Counted from the first letter of the stretch, positions 1 through 12,446 are shown. The stretch is DNA of 59,480 nucleotides from Klebsormidium nitens (GCA_000708835.1 DF237318.1:33556-93035); one strand, 5' to 3'. Numbers and translations: made by a program. The notes: a model not told the origin generated them from the letters alone.

Positions 1-821
1 TAATTAGGGGGGGTACCACTTCAAAGTGACCTTCCCCTAACACGTATCATCAGTACGTGCACATGCAGGCGGCAGCAAATGTATTAATACAGAACCGCAA
101 ATAGAAATGCGCATATCCGTTGCGGTGTGGGCTAGCGCCGTCGGCAAGAAGATTACGTCGGATCTCCCGGCTGCATCGATTGAACACATGGAATTAATGA
201 AATGTGCGATCTGGCGTCAATATAGTGCGCAGCGCTCGCCGCATTGGCAGCAATCGGCCGCGGTATCCGTCGACGTACTAGGATGCGCTTTAGTATGCAT
301 ACAATTTAATCGTCGCGATGAGAATGCTATACATATCACCTTATTTCATTGAGCATGCCGCCTGCAGCTTCTGGCACATAATCATTGGGATAGAGCATCG
401 CTTACTAAACACAAGCTGCCGCAGCTTTAAACAGGGAAGACATGTTGGATGCCTGACCCACTGCTTAGCGCGTTGATGTCACAATCATTGAATGCATGCA
501 ATGCAGACTTAGTAATGGTATAAGCCCTCAAAGTTGATATGGAGTGTTCAATCTGGCCGGCCTCGAGCCTGGCCGCGAGATTTTAAGGCAGGTCTCTTAT
601 AAGCGCCCTTGAATTCTGCCATGGACAAGGGTGCCGGATCTGTTTTCTGCCCTGTTTGGCATCCCTCTTGTGAGTTCTGGTGATCGAACTCACAAGAGGG
701 ATACAAAGATCGCAACTCGATTGGAATGAAGTTCTCCGAGCAGAAGTCCATTGTCTATTAGCTAAGGTCCTTACACGATCCATACATTGAAAACTAGGCC
801 AAACGAACAGAATCCGATCTG
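1..821. other. No recognisable gene
   Basis: I see no supported coding region upstream of the end of the thioredoxin gene. Open frames here are short and lack family motifs. The only notable structure is a perfect inverted repeat at 661-702. Part of this stretch may be the 3' untranslated region of the thioredoxin gene, which is transcribed towards it. Confidence 0.6.
661..702. repeat. Perfect 17-bp inverted repeat (hairpin)
   Basis: Arms at 661-677 (ATCCCTCTTGTGAGTTC) and 686-702 are exact reverse complements, separated by the 8-base loop TGGTGATC. It lies about 120 bp beyond the stop codon of the minus-strand thioredoxin f gene, so it could fold in that transcript's 3' region. No T-run or target-site duplication identifies it further. 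Confidence 0.9.
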
Positions 822-2745
822 TCAAATGTGCTTCTCGATGGCCTCTATCAATGCATCGTACTTGGCACCTTGTATCTCGTCAATTTGTTCCTTCTTTTTG
901 AACAACTTGAATGTAGGTACGGCCTTGATGCCTAAACTCTTTGCAAGAGGCTACAAACAGAAAGAGGAGTGTCTTTAGAGAATCCAGAATCGTAGTCAGT
1001 CCTAAAGTGCTTCGAAGGATTGGCACAGGCCACACAAACATCGTCGCAAGGTTGCTTTCATGTATGAAACTTCGTGTCTTCATTATTCTTCAGAGAAGGA
1101 CTTCTTCAATAGGGAATCCACGCCCTTTTTCCGAAACACTTTTGCATCGTGACCATCTCAGTAGCAAAGTGGTGACCCTCGGTGCTGTGCAAAGCAGAGT
1201 CTGCGGTCTGGACACCAAGGATGCAGCGTTTAATCAACTTACCTTGTTCTCTTGGTTGCAATCCAATTTGATGAAGACCGCTTGATTATATTTATCGGCA
1301 GCTTCCACCAGTTTTGGGTACATAAGCTTACAGGGTCCGCACCTAGGTGGCACAAAGAAACATCGGTTTTGATTATTACCTTCGGAAGCACATGAACGAA
1401 ACAAGACAAATCTCAGATTCTCCATGTTGAGATGGCTTTTGCAGCGTCAGGTCAACTTCAAGTGTCAGGACGAAGTCAAGTTGTTCTAATGACTGCCCTG
1501 CATTTGCCAATCTACAGAATCTCTAAGCCAACAAAGCTGCCCAAGCAGCGGGGCCCAAGACCCTAACTAAATGAGGGTTAAGGCCCTCAAAGGTTGGTTA
1601 TCATACAAGGTCAACACGTACACGCTTGTCACAGACTAAGTAGTTGGCAAAATCTCAAGGTTCTTCAATAGTAACTGAGGTTCTAAGTGGGGATGTCGTT
1701 GCAACTGAATGATGACTTGCGTGCCTCTCGAAGTGGCAACTCCAGATGCAGAGGTGCCGCAGTCCCTTATGATGGAGGGGGGCTGGATGCGGAATGTGGG
1801 ATGGCCTGGAACCAGCTGAGTCAATTAAGCAACCAAAGTACCTCCAACAAAAGGAACAGCGTTCAGGAGCTAAGTGAACGTGGAAATTTTGAAAAGCCGG
1901 CAGCTAGCGCCGCACAATCATGCATCAAAGCCATGCATCTGAGGGATCTCGAAGGGTAGCCCGAGCAATTGAAGAAAACCTGTGAGGCTTTAACATGGAG
2001 GCTTTTGATCCCGGAGTCGTGTTGTCTAATGCCTCTCTCCCCACTCCCCAACAGGCTTGCCTGCCTGCTTTTAAACCGGGTTCAAGGAGAAGCCATGAGC
2101 TCAACCGATGTCATGTTTTGAGTCCTCTAAATTCTGGGAAGCAGCCCCTAAACTCAAAGGCGTGTATGACAGACGCAAACTTAAGCTGCTGATTGATGCT
2201 CTCAAAGATTGAACAATGTACATACATCCAGAGCAGAACTATTCTTCTCGGGGGCCAGATTGTTCCATCCTGGCCACATTCCCCCCAAGCCTGGTTCAGC
2301 AGGAAAGTGCGCACCAGCAAACCAGTATCCTCATTTGTGATAGCTTAAGATGGTAGCAAAACCCTAAAACATCTTGGCAAGCTCACCACTGAGTGTACAT
2401 GTCCAGTACAACCAGCTTGTCCCCCGCTTCTTCCAAAAGGGCGTGGAACGTCTCATTCCCAACCTCCCTGATCTTGTCTACAGTACCAACCGCCTCAGCA
2501 CTGACTTGGACTCCCTGCCTCCGTTTCACCTTGGCTCCGCTGAAGCCGCCTGGTCTTCTCAATTCTTCTAGCTGCCGCTGTCTCCTCAAGCAAGCGCAAA
2601 TTCGACGTTGCCTCTGGGCAACGAAGGGGAGGCCATTTGAGCAAGCTGCAGCAGGGGCTGGCAAAGTTGACTTTTTACTGGTCTCCAATGCTGCAAGAGA
2701 AAACGTGCTGCTGGCTCCCACGCCAGCAAATGTGGTGCAAGCCAT
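822..2745 (-). CDS. Thioredoxin f-type, chloroplastic
   Basis: Three exons join in frame: 2745-2387, 1342-1243 and 950-822, giving 195 residues. The first ~80 residues are Ser/Ala/Arg-rich and look like a plastid transit peptide. The thioredoxin fold follows, with VVLDMYTQW closing exon 1 and the active site WCGPC at residues 120-124 split across the first intron. Exon 2 ends KLDCNQENK, which carries the extra cysteine characteristic of f-type thioredoxins. Exon 3 has the cis-proline motif AVPTFKLF and ends EAIEKHI. By family knowledge it accepts electrons from ferredoxin-thioredoxin reductase and reduces Calvin-cycle enzymes in the stroma. The start is the ATG at 2745; frame continues upstream but without a better ATG. 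Both introns are GT-AG. It is divergent from the wax synthase gene. Confidence 0.9.
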
Positions 2746-3293
2746 CCTATTCAGGCAACAAGTCCAATGAATTTCTTGGAGAGAGAGAAGGGACGCTGTT
2801 GTTCCTTGTCTGCTGTTCAACTTCAAGTTCAAGTACCTCTATGATACTACTTAAAGTCTATGGAAGCTGAGTTCCTTCTGGACAGCGATTTTCAGCTCAA
2901 CTGTTCATGGAAGGCTCAAGAAATAATGCCCTGTATCTTACAGGTTGCCCTGCCGGTTTGACCCAGACTTGGTTTGACCTGTCAAACCGGCTGAAGTATG
3001 ATGCGCCGTTAGTGTTATATTCTAGCGAATATGAGGACCCTTCTTGCTGATTTTGCAAGACATATGCCGTCTTTTTGCAGACCGCCGATAACGAGGCAAT
3101 TTCCAGCATGCCACACCTTATATGCAATATATACCTTCTAATATGCGAGGGGACAAATCCGATTATCTGCAATCTGCAAAGCAAAGCACATTGACCTGTC
3201 TCCTTGGGCTCTGGAGCTGGAGCCTGCTGAGGTCCGAGGAGAAGTTGGAAGAGGTTGAACAGCTCATTCAAAGGCTGTTGATGTGAGGAGGCA
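2746..3293. promoter_or_regulatory. Shared upstream region of Trx f and wax synthase
   Basis: This 548-bp gap separates the start codons of two divergent genes, so it must hold both promoters and 5' leaders. Around 2938-2992 there is an imperfect palindrome made of repeated CCGGTTTGAC-type words (for example GCCGGTTTGACC at 2952 and GTCAAACCGGC at 2980). No specific factor site can be named. Confidence 0.5.
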
Positions 3294-4664
3294 ATGGCCC
3301 CCAGTGTAGCCGCTGGATCCTTGCTGTGCATTGTTCTCTCCCTCATTGCGGCAGCTTACATCCGAGCGGTGGTTCGTACTCTCCCCAAAGGCCTCTGGCG
3401 CATCCTTGCATCAGCTCCAGTCTTTGCAGCCTTTGCTGTAGCTCCAGTCTGTCTCTTTGACAGGAGCACGAACGTGGTTGCCGTGTTGCTGACGTCAGCG
3501 TTTCTACTTTGGTGGGGAAACTCCAAGGTGGTCGCACTCTGCTGGGGGAAGGGCCCTTTAGCGAACCACTCCAGGAGCCAGCGGCCATGGCTGGAATTTC
3601 TGGGGTTTACTGCATTGCTCAGTCTCCCGGTAGTTGTAGTGACGAAGAAGGGTTCAGAGGCAGCCTCTCCTGGAAAATGCAAAGTCAAGGGCGCCAATGA
3701 GGGGGAAGAAAACAGGAACGGTGTATCAGTTCCATCTGAGCTGGGTCTACAAAGCAGGATTCGAAGTTGTGAAGCTGTTAAGCAGAATGGCTTTGTTAAG
3801 GAAGCCTTTGTAGCTAACGGCTTCTCTTTGAAACCAGATTTGATAGATGCTGAGAAGCCGAGAGTAAAACCTCCTGAGCACCAATGGCGTCTCCTTCTGA
3901 AGAGCAGTCTCTCCCATGGCGCCCTCTTTGTCTCGCTCATTTACCTGCTGGATATCCAAGAGCACCTGCCAGAGATCATAGTCAGGTTGATCTACGTCGG
4001 CATCATGTATTCATTCATGATGTTCAGCTTCCCACTGTGCGCAGTATTTGCGTCAGCCGCCCTGGGCGTGGAGCTGTTCCCCCACTTTGACCGCCCCTGG
4101 TTGTCGCAGTCCCTGGCCGATTTCTGGGGACACCGTTGGAATTTGACAGCAAACAGAGTGCTGAGAGATGCCGTCTACTTCCCCCTCAAAGAATATCTAG
4201 AAAGGGCCCTGATTCACAACGGACACTCCCACTCAAACAGGGCGAACGGTTTAGCTAAGAGTCATAGTAGCTTAGATATTGTGAAGCCCTGGTTTAGCCT
4301 GAGCTGGCTCTCTCAAGCACGGCGTAGTAGGATAGCAAAGGGTATTGCAGCACAGGCGACCTTCTTCGTGTCTGGCTTTATGCACGAGATCATTATATAT
4401 TATGCAACCGGCGAAGCAACGGGAGAGTGGACTGCCTTTTTCACGTTGCACGGCACCGCATTCCTTGTAGAGTCTGAAGTGGTAATTCCCCTTGCAAGGT
4501 ACATGAGAGTAGATCTGCCCCGTTGGATAAAAATAACTGTAACTTTAGTTTTCTTTATGGTTACAGCAGACATGCTTTTCTTTCCGCCTGTAGTAAGGTC
4601 TGGCCTCGACAGGGCAGGACTGAACGAGTTCAGAACTCTCTTAAGAACATTAACAGGAGTTTGA
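3294..4664 (+). CDS. Wax synthase-like MBOAT O-acyltransferase
   Basis: A single uninterrupted frame of 456 residues resembles plant wax synthases (long-chain-alcohol O-fatty-acyltransferase), membrane enzymes of the ER that esterify fatty alcohols with acyl-CoA. Several hydrophobic segments are visible from the N-terminus (LLCIVLSLIAAAYI and onward), and NSKVVALCWGKGPL fits the family's N-terminal region. The hallmark DFWGHRWNLTANRVLRDAVY lies at residues 276-295. The presumed catalytic histidine is H364 in FVSGFMHEIIIYY, followed by EWTAFFTLHGTAFLVE. Plant relatives are about 350 residues; the extra length is a hydrophilic insert at roughly 120-200, rich in Lys, Glu and Ser. The gene has no introns although its neighbours are intron-rich. 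A sterol- or diacylglycerol-acyltransferase role is less likely from the motif set, but the substrate is inferred only. Confidence 0.85.
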   Translation: MAPSVAAGSLLCIVLSLIAAAYIRAVVRTLPKGLWRILASAPVFAAFAVAPVCLFDRSTNVVAVLLTSAFLLWWGNSKVVALCWGKGPLANHSRSQRPWLEFLGFTALLSLPVVVVTKKGSEAASPGKCKVKGANEGEENRNGVSVPSELGLQSRIRSCEAVKQNGFVKEAFVANGFSLKPDLIDAEKPRVKPPEHQWRLLLKSSLSHGALFVSLIYLLDIQEHLPEIIVRLIYVGIMYSFMMFSFPLCAVFASAALGVELFPHFDRPWLSQSLADFWGHRWNLTANRVLRDAVYFPLKEYLERALIHNGHSHSNRANGLAKSHSSLDIVKPWFSLSWLSQARRSRIAKGIAAQATFFVSGFMHEIIIYYATGEATGEWTAFFTLHGTAFLVESEVVIPLARYMRVDLPRWIKITVTLVFFMVTADMLFFPPVVRSGLDRAGLNEFRTLLRTLTGV

Positions 4665-6651
4665 AAGGTGGCTGGGGCACTGGATCGGCAACTTGCACAA
4701 TATAGGTACACAATGACTGCGCAGTTGTAACTGGTGCAACTTACCTAGGTTATCTGACTCGATTGTTATCGTCGTGACTGACTTTCAGAGGACATGCTTG
4801 CTGATAAATCAAATAGACGGGAATGGTACAATACCTCGCAATTGGTTTCATTGTAGAGCTGTAGAGCTCAATTGGTAAATTGAAAACTGCATGGATTTAA
4901 ACCCTTCCACTTTACGAATCTTGCAGTGCATGGAAAAGCTGCACTAAGCAGCTCCGAGTCGTGTGAATTGTTCGTCAAAATCGCGAGTATAATGGGAGCT
5001 GTGTGCCGTGGTTGTTTGCTGAGGCGTTGCAGATTAAGGTCTGCTGCACCACTTACCGAGTGTTTATATGCCCCAGTTGTTTAGTGCAACTTGTAGTAAA
5101 TATAACTTATAAGGCCAACAACTGAGGGTGGACCCCAATAATTCAATAACTATCTAGAAAGCTGCGGCAAATCATCATGGTCATATGTTTAAGGAATCAG
5201 TCGAATATGAAGTCTCAGGCTCGATCGGACCCGGTTCCTTGATTGCTTACAGTTCATGTATCGTTGGCCGGAAGCTCCATGTGCGGGACTTAGTCCGGAG
5301 TCCCAGCTTGCAAGTCGCTGACGGCATCAAGTGCTCGAATCTGTAATGGAAATCCACTTATGGTGGCGGCATATGGCACGAAAAGGAAATGCTGCAGGTG
5401 CGTAAAGTTCTCTGGCATTCTCTACCCTATTATATCAGCAAGTTCCTTCAGCAGATGTGACTGAAGCTTCGTTACAGAATCACGAACGCCATGGTACAAT
5501 GGCTCACCCTGAATGCTGTAATCAGAGAGTTGAGAATCCGTCATCCTTAACGATCCTCGTGAGAATCGACCGTCCGAAACCATCATCTTGCGCAAAACGT
5601 ATGTCACACGCCGTTCCCTCTGACACTTTAATTGTCGAGGTGCCTAAACAGTCATTCCATGCATTATTGCAACCGCTTCAAAGGGCAAGACGACGATACC
5701 GAAGCGCTAAATGAAGCATAAGATACGCTTTGCAAAAGTCGACTCGACGACGCCGTTGATAGTCACTGACATCGTTCGTGACCTTTTCAACGTTCTACAA
5801 CATGAGGAGGATGGATGTATCGTGGGTTGCGAAGTTTGAAATTGACAGGAGCTGTCGACACAAAAGGCCATTTTCGACCAGCTTCCGTGGTCATTTCCCC
5901 GTCTGATCGTTACGTCCACGTGTACTGGCTTGAGTGTTTGAACCGCCGCGTCTTCCGTGCTAGCTCTGCACAAGAGAAGACAAAAAGCCGGTCAGATCTG
6001 GACATAATTGTGCGACATGTAAGGATGTGGGCTTTCGATAGGGCTTGTGTGAGATTGCGCAAGATTCCTGTTTTGGCTTTTCCATGTCTCGAGTGGTTTG
6101 CAGGATCGCAACTACACAGAGTCTCCCTCCGGGCGAGTGGCGAAGCAGATCAGCCAGGAGTCTCAAACACACACGGTATTAGCATCACTGCCGCCGCGCT
6201 CAAGGACACTTGCACCTTGCATTTCTCGGTAACCGCGACCCCTGCAGACCCCGTCCAGCTAACCTTCCTGAATTCGACATTGAACGAATCCAGTACGGGC
6301 ACCATCGGACGGCACTGGAAAGCTTGTCCGAGCTGCCCAAACGCTTGTTCACCAATCATCATTCTGATCGATGGCGCGACTCAAATGTGTGTTTTGGCCT
6401 CCGGATCGAGCCTCATTCACTTTTTCAATTCATGAACCAGCGAGGTTTGGTCGCAGGCGTCCACTCCAGTCAATCGGACCAACACTTCGAAATCAAATGT
6501 TTAGCTCCATCTTCGTCTCGAAGCAGTGTGCCCGAGGCGACCAACAGCTTCACACCACTCCCGCACTTCAAAAGCAACAAAGTCCATCGTTCCTTTGAAA
6601 ACCTGGGACACCGCACCATGGGGCAGCATGCAGACTGCGTCTTTATCATGC
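4665..6651. other. Intergenic region, no supported gene
   Basis: Two genes converge on this stretch: the wax synthase from the left and the GT47 gene from the right. The longest frame is 5815-6435 on the plus strand (206 codons, ATG start). It shows no family motif, signal or biased composition, and I do not call it a gene. The untranslated ends of both flanking genes, and probably the last short exon of the GT47 gene, fall here. Confidence 0.5.
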
Positions 6652-6721
6652 TTAGAAAGAGTTTTCGAGATTAGCTGAAAACTTAACATAGATCCAACCA
6701 ATGAAAACTGAAACTCCTCAC

Positions 6722-9700
6722 CCCGGAGCAGCATGTGGAAGGCGTCACCCTCGCGCGGCGGCCGCTGGTACGTGTACTTGAGCCACACCTTGTCCATCTC
6801 CAGCCGCCGCAGCTCGCGCTCTTCTTCGGGCATGCCGCGCATCAGCTCAACGAGGGTGTCGATCTGCGAGAAGGAGAGAGACGGGGACTCGCTTCGATCA
6901 TAGATGCAAGAACAGGGGGATAAAGGCTGGAGTACGAGCTAACCTGAAAGCATGCCAGGGAAGTAAGCGGGAAGACGGAGAACCATCGAGGAGTTTGCCG
7001 GTTTCGAGTGGTAATGAGAGATCAGATACGAAGGACCGAATATTTAGAATGATAATGGAAGCAACAAACAATGACAGGCCTGTATTAAATTTTGAACATC
7101 AGGAGTGACGAAGACCACATCCGTGAGGTCGTAGACGGGTAAGAGTCTGGCGGACCGGCGTGAGAGCGTCTCCTATCAAGCGGTCGTCTTCGTTTCGTCT
7201 AGGACAGGGACGAACAAAACTCCCACGATTACAGAACAAGAAAAGCCCCCATGAGACAAAAGCGGGAAAGCTTCTGAAAAGCGGCCCCACCTTGGCTTCC
7301 GGCACTTTGATCGCGAACCGCGAGTAGTCGATCTCGTTCTCCCAAGGAAACTCGATGTCGTCGGCGACTACCACCGGGATGCACCGGGTCATCACCGCCT
7401 GGTAGAAGCGCAGCGTCCAGGGCGTCCAACCGAGCGGGCACAGGCAGAAATTGGCGCGAGACATTTCCCGGTGGTAGCACTCCCGGTCGCAGTCGGAGCT
7501 CGCCTGCTTGAAGATGATGTCTGCAGAACGGGAGGAAGGGCGGGGAAATTTAGAGAATGCTCGGCGGAGATATGCGGTTTGCCATGAGGGGATGAAAAGG
7601 CACGAGGATGGACTCCAAAAAATCCGCGATTCTAAGACTCTCTCGAGACGTGGCCGAGTGATTTTAACTGGGAAGAAGTGGAAACGAGCAGTGATTGCAA
7701 AATAATAACGACGTGACCTGGCTAAACTTTTCACTCCTGAGTAGTAGGTGACCCAGCCGCAACCACCGGCGCGCTTCGAAGGACAAATTATATCGATAGT
7801 ATGCGCGGGGATCTTGTCGAATATTCACATCGCGAGGGCTGAATGGACTCACTTTCCATCATAACGGATGAAAGCGCTCGTGCGTAAGAAGCAAAATCAT
7901 CACGGTCCTGCCAAACTGTGCATCATTTGACCAAACAAAGTTTGTTCGCGGTTTTGATGGACCTTGCATACGTTGGCCAGCTTGTTCAACGCTCACCTCC
8001 CGCTGTTTTTGCTGAGTGCTCCAGGCTGCCGTATCGACAGTAGCAATTGCGCTTCTCGAAATTCGTAATTGCAGCTTGTTTATCCCAAAATCTAGGTTCA
8101 CAGTCTTGTCACCAACATCCTCTTTCAAGTGACCTTATTGCCATAATGGCCAAGTGGACTTGGCCGCAACATGGGTGCTCATAAGCGATGATCACGCAAC
8201 CGGTCTCGTTTTGCAGCAGGTCCCGTATCCGCGGCCGGATCCCCTTGCTATACGCGTTCCCCTCCCAGTGGTCGATCGTCCCCCGAAAGTACGCGAGCAG
8301 GTCCTTCTCCTTTGAGATCGCCGCGCGCGAGCTTGGGAGATAGAAGACAGGGTCCTGCAAGGGAAAACTCGCGCGCTGTAAGGACTCTGCTCGCGCACTG
8401 CTTGCGCACCCCGAAATATACCTGAAACTCGGAGCAGAAGAGCTCCGAGTTTGTAACGGCGCAACACGAGCCAAAGGAGCGCGATCGGCAGGCTGAGGAA
8501 GATCTAAAGTGACTAGAGCGCACAGAGTCAGAAGTTGCTCGCGCGGTGCGCTGTCGTTCTTGCTAGAGATGAGCAAGAGCAAGAGCAAGAGCAAGAGCAA
8601 GTGCAAGTGCAAGAGCAAGAGCAAGAGTTCTTGTTGGCCAACGTCAGCCGATTCGTTTCAACAAAAAGCCGGCGTTTTATGAAAGAGGACTCCGCTTTTG
8701 CCTTCGATGACTCTCCTCATTGAACATTCTGGACACCGCCAACTAACGTCATTATCGTCGCTCATGTTTATCGAGCAGGCGAGCCGTTTTTAGATCGTAA
8801 GGGCCACTAATCACCTACTGGAGTCGTCAAGCGTTTCCTTTTCGAGCATTTCACTTTCTCACGGCTCAACAACCGATACTCTCTTCGAAGTGGAGAGAGA
8901 TGCTGGCGTATCTTCACATCTCATTGTAGAGCCCCACCATTATCAATACAGAAGATACTATCCGAACGAACTCCAAGCCCAAACTCCTTTCCGTCCATAG
9001 CTTCGAGCAAAGCCTGCAAAGTGATGCTTCGCCAAATATTCTTTGATGCAATAGCAGTTTTTGGCCTCTTTGAATGTGAGCATGTCACATGAGCTAAGAT
9101 GGGTCCCTCACCGATTCCATTCCCGGAATGACAATATCTTTCCACGTATTGAAGTAGTCGATCGTCCGGTCCCCCTCGGGCGTCAGGAAAATGCTCTTGC
9201 CAATGTGCGTCCGCCAGTCCGAAAAGATCGTTGGGCCTCGAGCCTGCGAAAGGTTGTTCTTCAAGTTTCGCTCAAGCACTCGAAACAAGGATCGGCTGGG
9301 TTTTGTCGCCTCTCAAAACTGCGTGTCCTGGGGAGTCTTACCCATTTCCCCCACCAGACTTCGGCTCTTCTGCCCTGGTTCCATCAGGCGACTCTTAGGC
9401 AAAATAGGGAGTGCGTCAAAATCTAATCGAAAATCAAGGGTTCTCACGAATTCATCTTTGCTGAGTTGATCCGAGCTTTCCGACTCGGTATGGCTGACAT
9501 CGTGGAACACTACGGCCGGCTCCGTCAGGACACGTGGCAGCTAAAAAATGTAAGCCAACAGAGTTTCCACAAAAATAGAAGAGCAGCTCGCCACGATGCG
9601 TCAGACGATCACGGTTTTCAGAGGGTTTCGACGCGCGCGAACACGACCGCGCCAAAATCCTTGATAGACGCTAGGCTCTGTCCCTTTCTTCAACCTCAAC

Positions 9701-11920
9701 CAAAGGCGGTCGAGTGTCCAACATCTCAGGAACAGTCTTTGGAAGTCAGATGCTTGGAAAAAAACGCTCACCCCTGGGAACGAAAAGATATGGTCCCGCC
9801 CCTCGGTCCGGTTCCAGTACGGGTGCTCCTTTCGGACGATGTTTAGAGCCTGCAAAAGGACGTCCAAAGGTCACGAAAAGGGGTCGAGAAGTCTCAGAAC
9901 TCGCCGAAGCAACGAAGAGATCACGTTGTATGGAGCATGTAAAGGACAACACGGCACAGAGAGGTGGATTTAACGGGCCAAGCTGGGCAACAGACTTACA
10001 CGTGAGCTGCAACACAAGGGCTAGATCAACCCGACCTAAGTCTTGGGAGCTTCTATTGACGTGAATGATTCACTGCGGTAAAAGCTGAGGGCCGGAGAGT
10101 GGAAGGTCGATGAGCAGAGGGGACTCGCAAGCGCTTTCGGCACAATGTAGACGCGGTTTGCATTGAGCTGGTTGGGACTACCGGCTCTTTGTATGCAACT
10201 TCTTGGATGTAGTGTGTGAAAACTTCTTCTTGAGACTGAGAGGGTTGTCACGACATACCACTTTGAAGAGTTGGTTGGTGTAGTCAAACGACTTCTGGCG
10301 GCCCTCCTTTTTGTGCATCTCCCAGAACCAGAGGAAGCACTCGCCTGCAGATCGCACCGAGGAAAGTTTCGAGTCTTGATCGCTCTTGGTGAGAGGGCAG
10401 CTAATTCAGACAGGATGCAAAGACGAGTCTCTGATGCACAGGCATATAATCGGTCTCTAGCCAGAATTTGTCACGATCTGTGATTCATAAAGCTGCTTGC
10501 TTGCAAGAGATTAACTTGAAGCGCGTGAGATACCTACTCCTATGTTACTGATTGCTGCCGCCGACATCCTATTTTAATGCTCAAAGGGACAAGGTCTCGC
10601 AAACATACACGCTGCCTTTTAGCTGAGAACCTCTAAACTAGGTGATACCTAAACTAGGACAATGACAAACTTACCGTAAATGGGAACAAAGAAAAAGTCT
10701 GCTTCTTCAGGATCTGTGGTTCTGGCTGACGACTGTAAAAAAGAGGGGACTTTGCTGATGTCAGCAGATCATTGATGTCCGCACAGTGCGCTGGATGTCT
10801 GCCATGGCTTTGACACCGTCAGTAGGTGGTTATGATCAAATTACAGCATACAGGAACACGATTATCTTGCTCGTACAAACTGATTCTCATTACAAAGTTC
10901 TTCAAATGAAACCCAAAATAGTGATTGCATACATTCTGGGCAAGTCTTCAGGCGGTTGGTTGCTTGAAGCACATTGCTGCATTATGTACCCCTCCTATCG
11001 AAGGTGGTCTGAAGGCCTCCTTTGACCTAGACAATCGCATGACACATTACACAACACACAGCATTTGCAGCACTTCTGTGCTCGAACAACGTGTCCTAAC
11101 CTGGCCTAGCTATTTGCCAACGTGCGGGGGAAGTGTCGTCACATCTCTTTGGATAATCATAGGATATAGGAGCTCGCAAGTGCCTAGACCAACTCTGCTC
11201 CTTTGAACACTTTTAAATAGCAGCTGTGACATTACGAAAGACATCTACCTGAAAAGTAGAGTCGACAAGCCCTTAAGGTGTTCATCGACACAATCAAAAC
11301 TTTCAGCCGCTTGTGCAACAAAAGAGAAGATTGAAGGAAGTTCCACTCACCTGCAGGAATGCTTCGTGGAACCAGACCTCGGTGCCGTATTGGTCTGTGG
11401 AGCAGCGTGAAAATTTGCGTGCCATGTCCCTGTTGAACGTGCTCGGCAGGTTGTACACAAAAACCTTGGGCAGGTGCAACTCAGGAGGGTGGGGCTTCCT
11501 GAGGGCTGACTCATGAGCATCAATCTCACACCACTCGTTTGACTGCTCAAAACTCGACGGGGAACCCAGACCCTGTGTATTCTGAGCTCGACCCGACCTT
11601 CTGCAGCTGGAATTGCTGCCTAGCAGCTCAGCCCTCGCCTCTAGTTCCAGTCTAAGCTCTTGGATCTCCAGCAGCAGCTCTTTTCTCCTCTCAGCATAAC
11701 TTGGATTACCCGCTTCTGACTCGGCTAGGTGAGAATCAAATCTCACAAGTTGGCTTCGGAGACTGGAGAGAGTTGCTTCAAGGGAAGAATGAGGTATGGA
11801 GTCTTTGAGCACTTGGACGGTGGCGTATCCGTAGGTGGCTACGATAGCAGCAGATGCGATCAAAAGGAGACAGATCGACAGCCAGACTGTCGAGCTGCCG
11901 CATCCCTTTGAATTCTCCAT
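6722..11920 (-). CDS. Exostosin-family glycosyltransferase (GT47)
   Basis: Eight exons join in phase: 11920-11351, 10732-10675, 10344-10259, 9849-9772, 9243-9112, 8354-8201, 7520-7291 and 6863-6722 (483 codons plus a short last exon). The start ATG at 11920 gives a short cytosolic tail and a signal anchor (VWLSICLLLIASAAIVATYG), typical of a type II Golgi protein. A Glu/Leu-rich stem follows. Family landmarks in order are KVFVYNLPSTFN, TDPEEADFFFVPIYG, HPYWNRTEGRDHIFSFPG, FNTWKDIVIPG, LLAYFRG, FCLCPLGWTPWTLRFYQAV and PVVVADDIEFPW. These match plant GT47 enzymes that build xylan, xyloglucan or pectin side chains; the sugar transferred cannot be told. The last exon is unresolved. Exon 8 ends in phase 1, and acceptors near 6675, 6602 or 6566 would each give a different short tail. 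The gene is divergent from the DxD glycosyltransferase. Confidence 0.85.
8569..8632. repeat. GAGCAA hexanucleotide microsatellite
   Basis: About ten imperfect copies of GAGCAA lie in tandem, two of them changed to GTGCAA. The tract is inside the GT47 intron between exons 5 and 6. On the minus strand it produces an artificial leucine-rich open frame that should not be read as protein. Confidence 0.85.
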
Positions 11921-12319
11921 TGCCTTTCTGCGACAACCCAGCTTAAAGTGTTTTATCAAGCCATCAAAGGACAAGCAGCTGGTGGTTCCTCCAGTTCAGA
12001 GCGGACGAAGATTGCTCTATAATCATGAGCATCTTCGCCTGGCAGCGATTCAATAGCCGTCACATTGACCCCCGCCATCGTCCTCACGAGGAGGCTCCAG
12101 CTAAAAATTTGAAGGGAGAAGTCGAGAGCAAATGGCAATGCTTCTGCGGGGGCTTCTTCTTGCTGCCATATGTGCAGGCCAGCGAGCTGGATTTTTAGGG
12201 TTTCCGCAGGGATTGCGTTGAAAGTTGGAAGGTTTCACCAGCAAGAAATACCGAACAACCAGATTGCTTCTAACTCAACAATAACCCAAACCACAACCCT
12301 ATGAGCGCAAAAGCGTTCT

Positions 12320-12345
12320 TACAGCATTTTCGAGGCATCCGTTAC
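12320..12345. repeat. Relic of a second MITE terminal repeat
   Basis: TACAGCATTTTCGAGGCATCC resembles the left end of the element at 12447-12777, including the leading TA. It lies 125 bp outside that element and no matching opposite end was seen. It is probably a decayed or nested copy of the same family. Confidence 0.45.
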
Positions 12346-12446
12346 GATTTTCGGTTTAGCTTAGCTAAAATCTGCTTGCTGCGTTTTAGCTAAATTCTTT
12401 GGCTAAATTCTTGACGTCATCTTTGGGAAGTTGAAGCAACAGTTTA

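Noticed and set aside
2746-2832. Longer N-terminus for thioredoxin f
   Set aside because: The upstream 29 codons are not transit-like. MACTTFAGVG from 2745 fits a plastid transit peptide start.
5815-6435. 206-codon plus-strand open frame between the wax synthase and GT47 genes
   Set aside because: It has an ATG but no recognisable domain, signal peptide or coding-like composition. A chance frame is the safer reading.
8109-8624. Leucine-rich open frame on the minus strand
   Set aside because: The leucine run is the translation of the GAGCAA microsatellite in a GT47 intron. Only 8201-8354 within it is real exon.
11921-11974. Longer N-terminus for the GT47 protein
   Set aside because: The upstream frame has no ATG (it would begin with TTG). 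The ATG at 11920 gives a normal short cytosolic tail and signal anchor.
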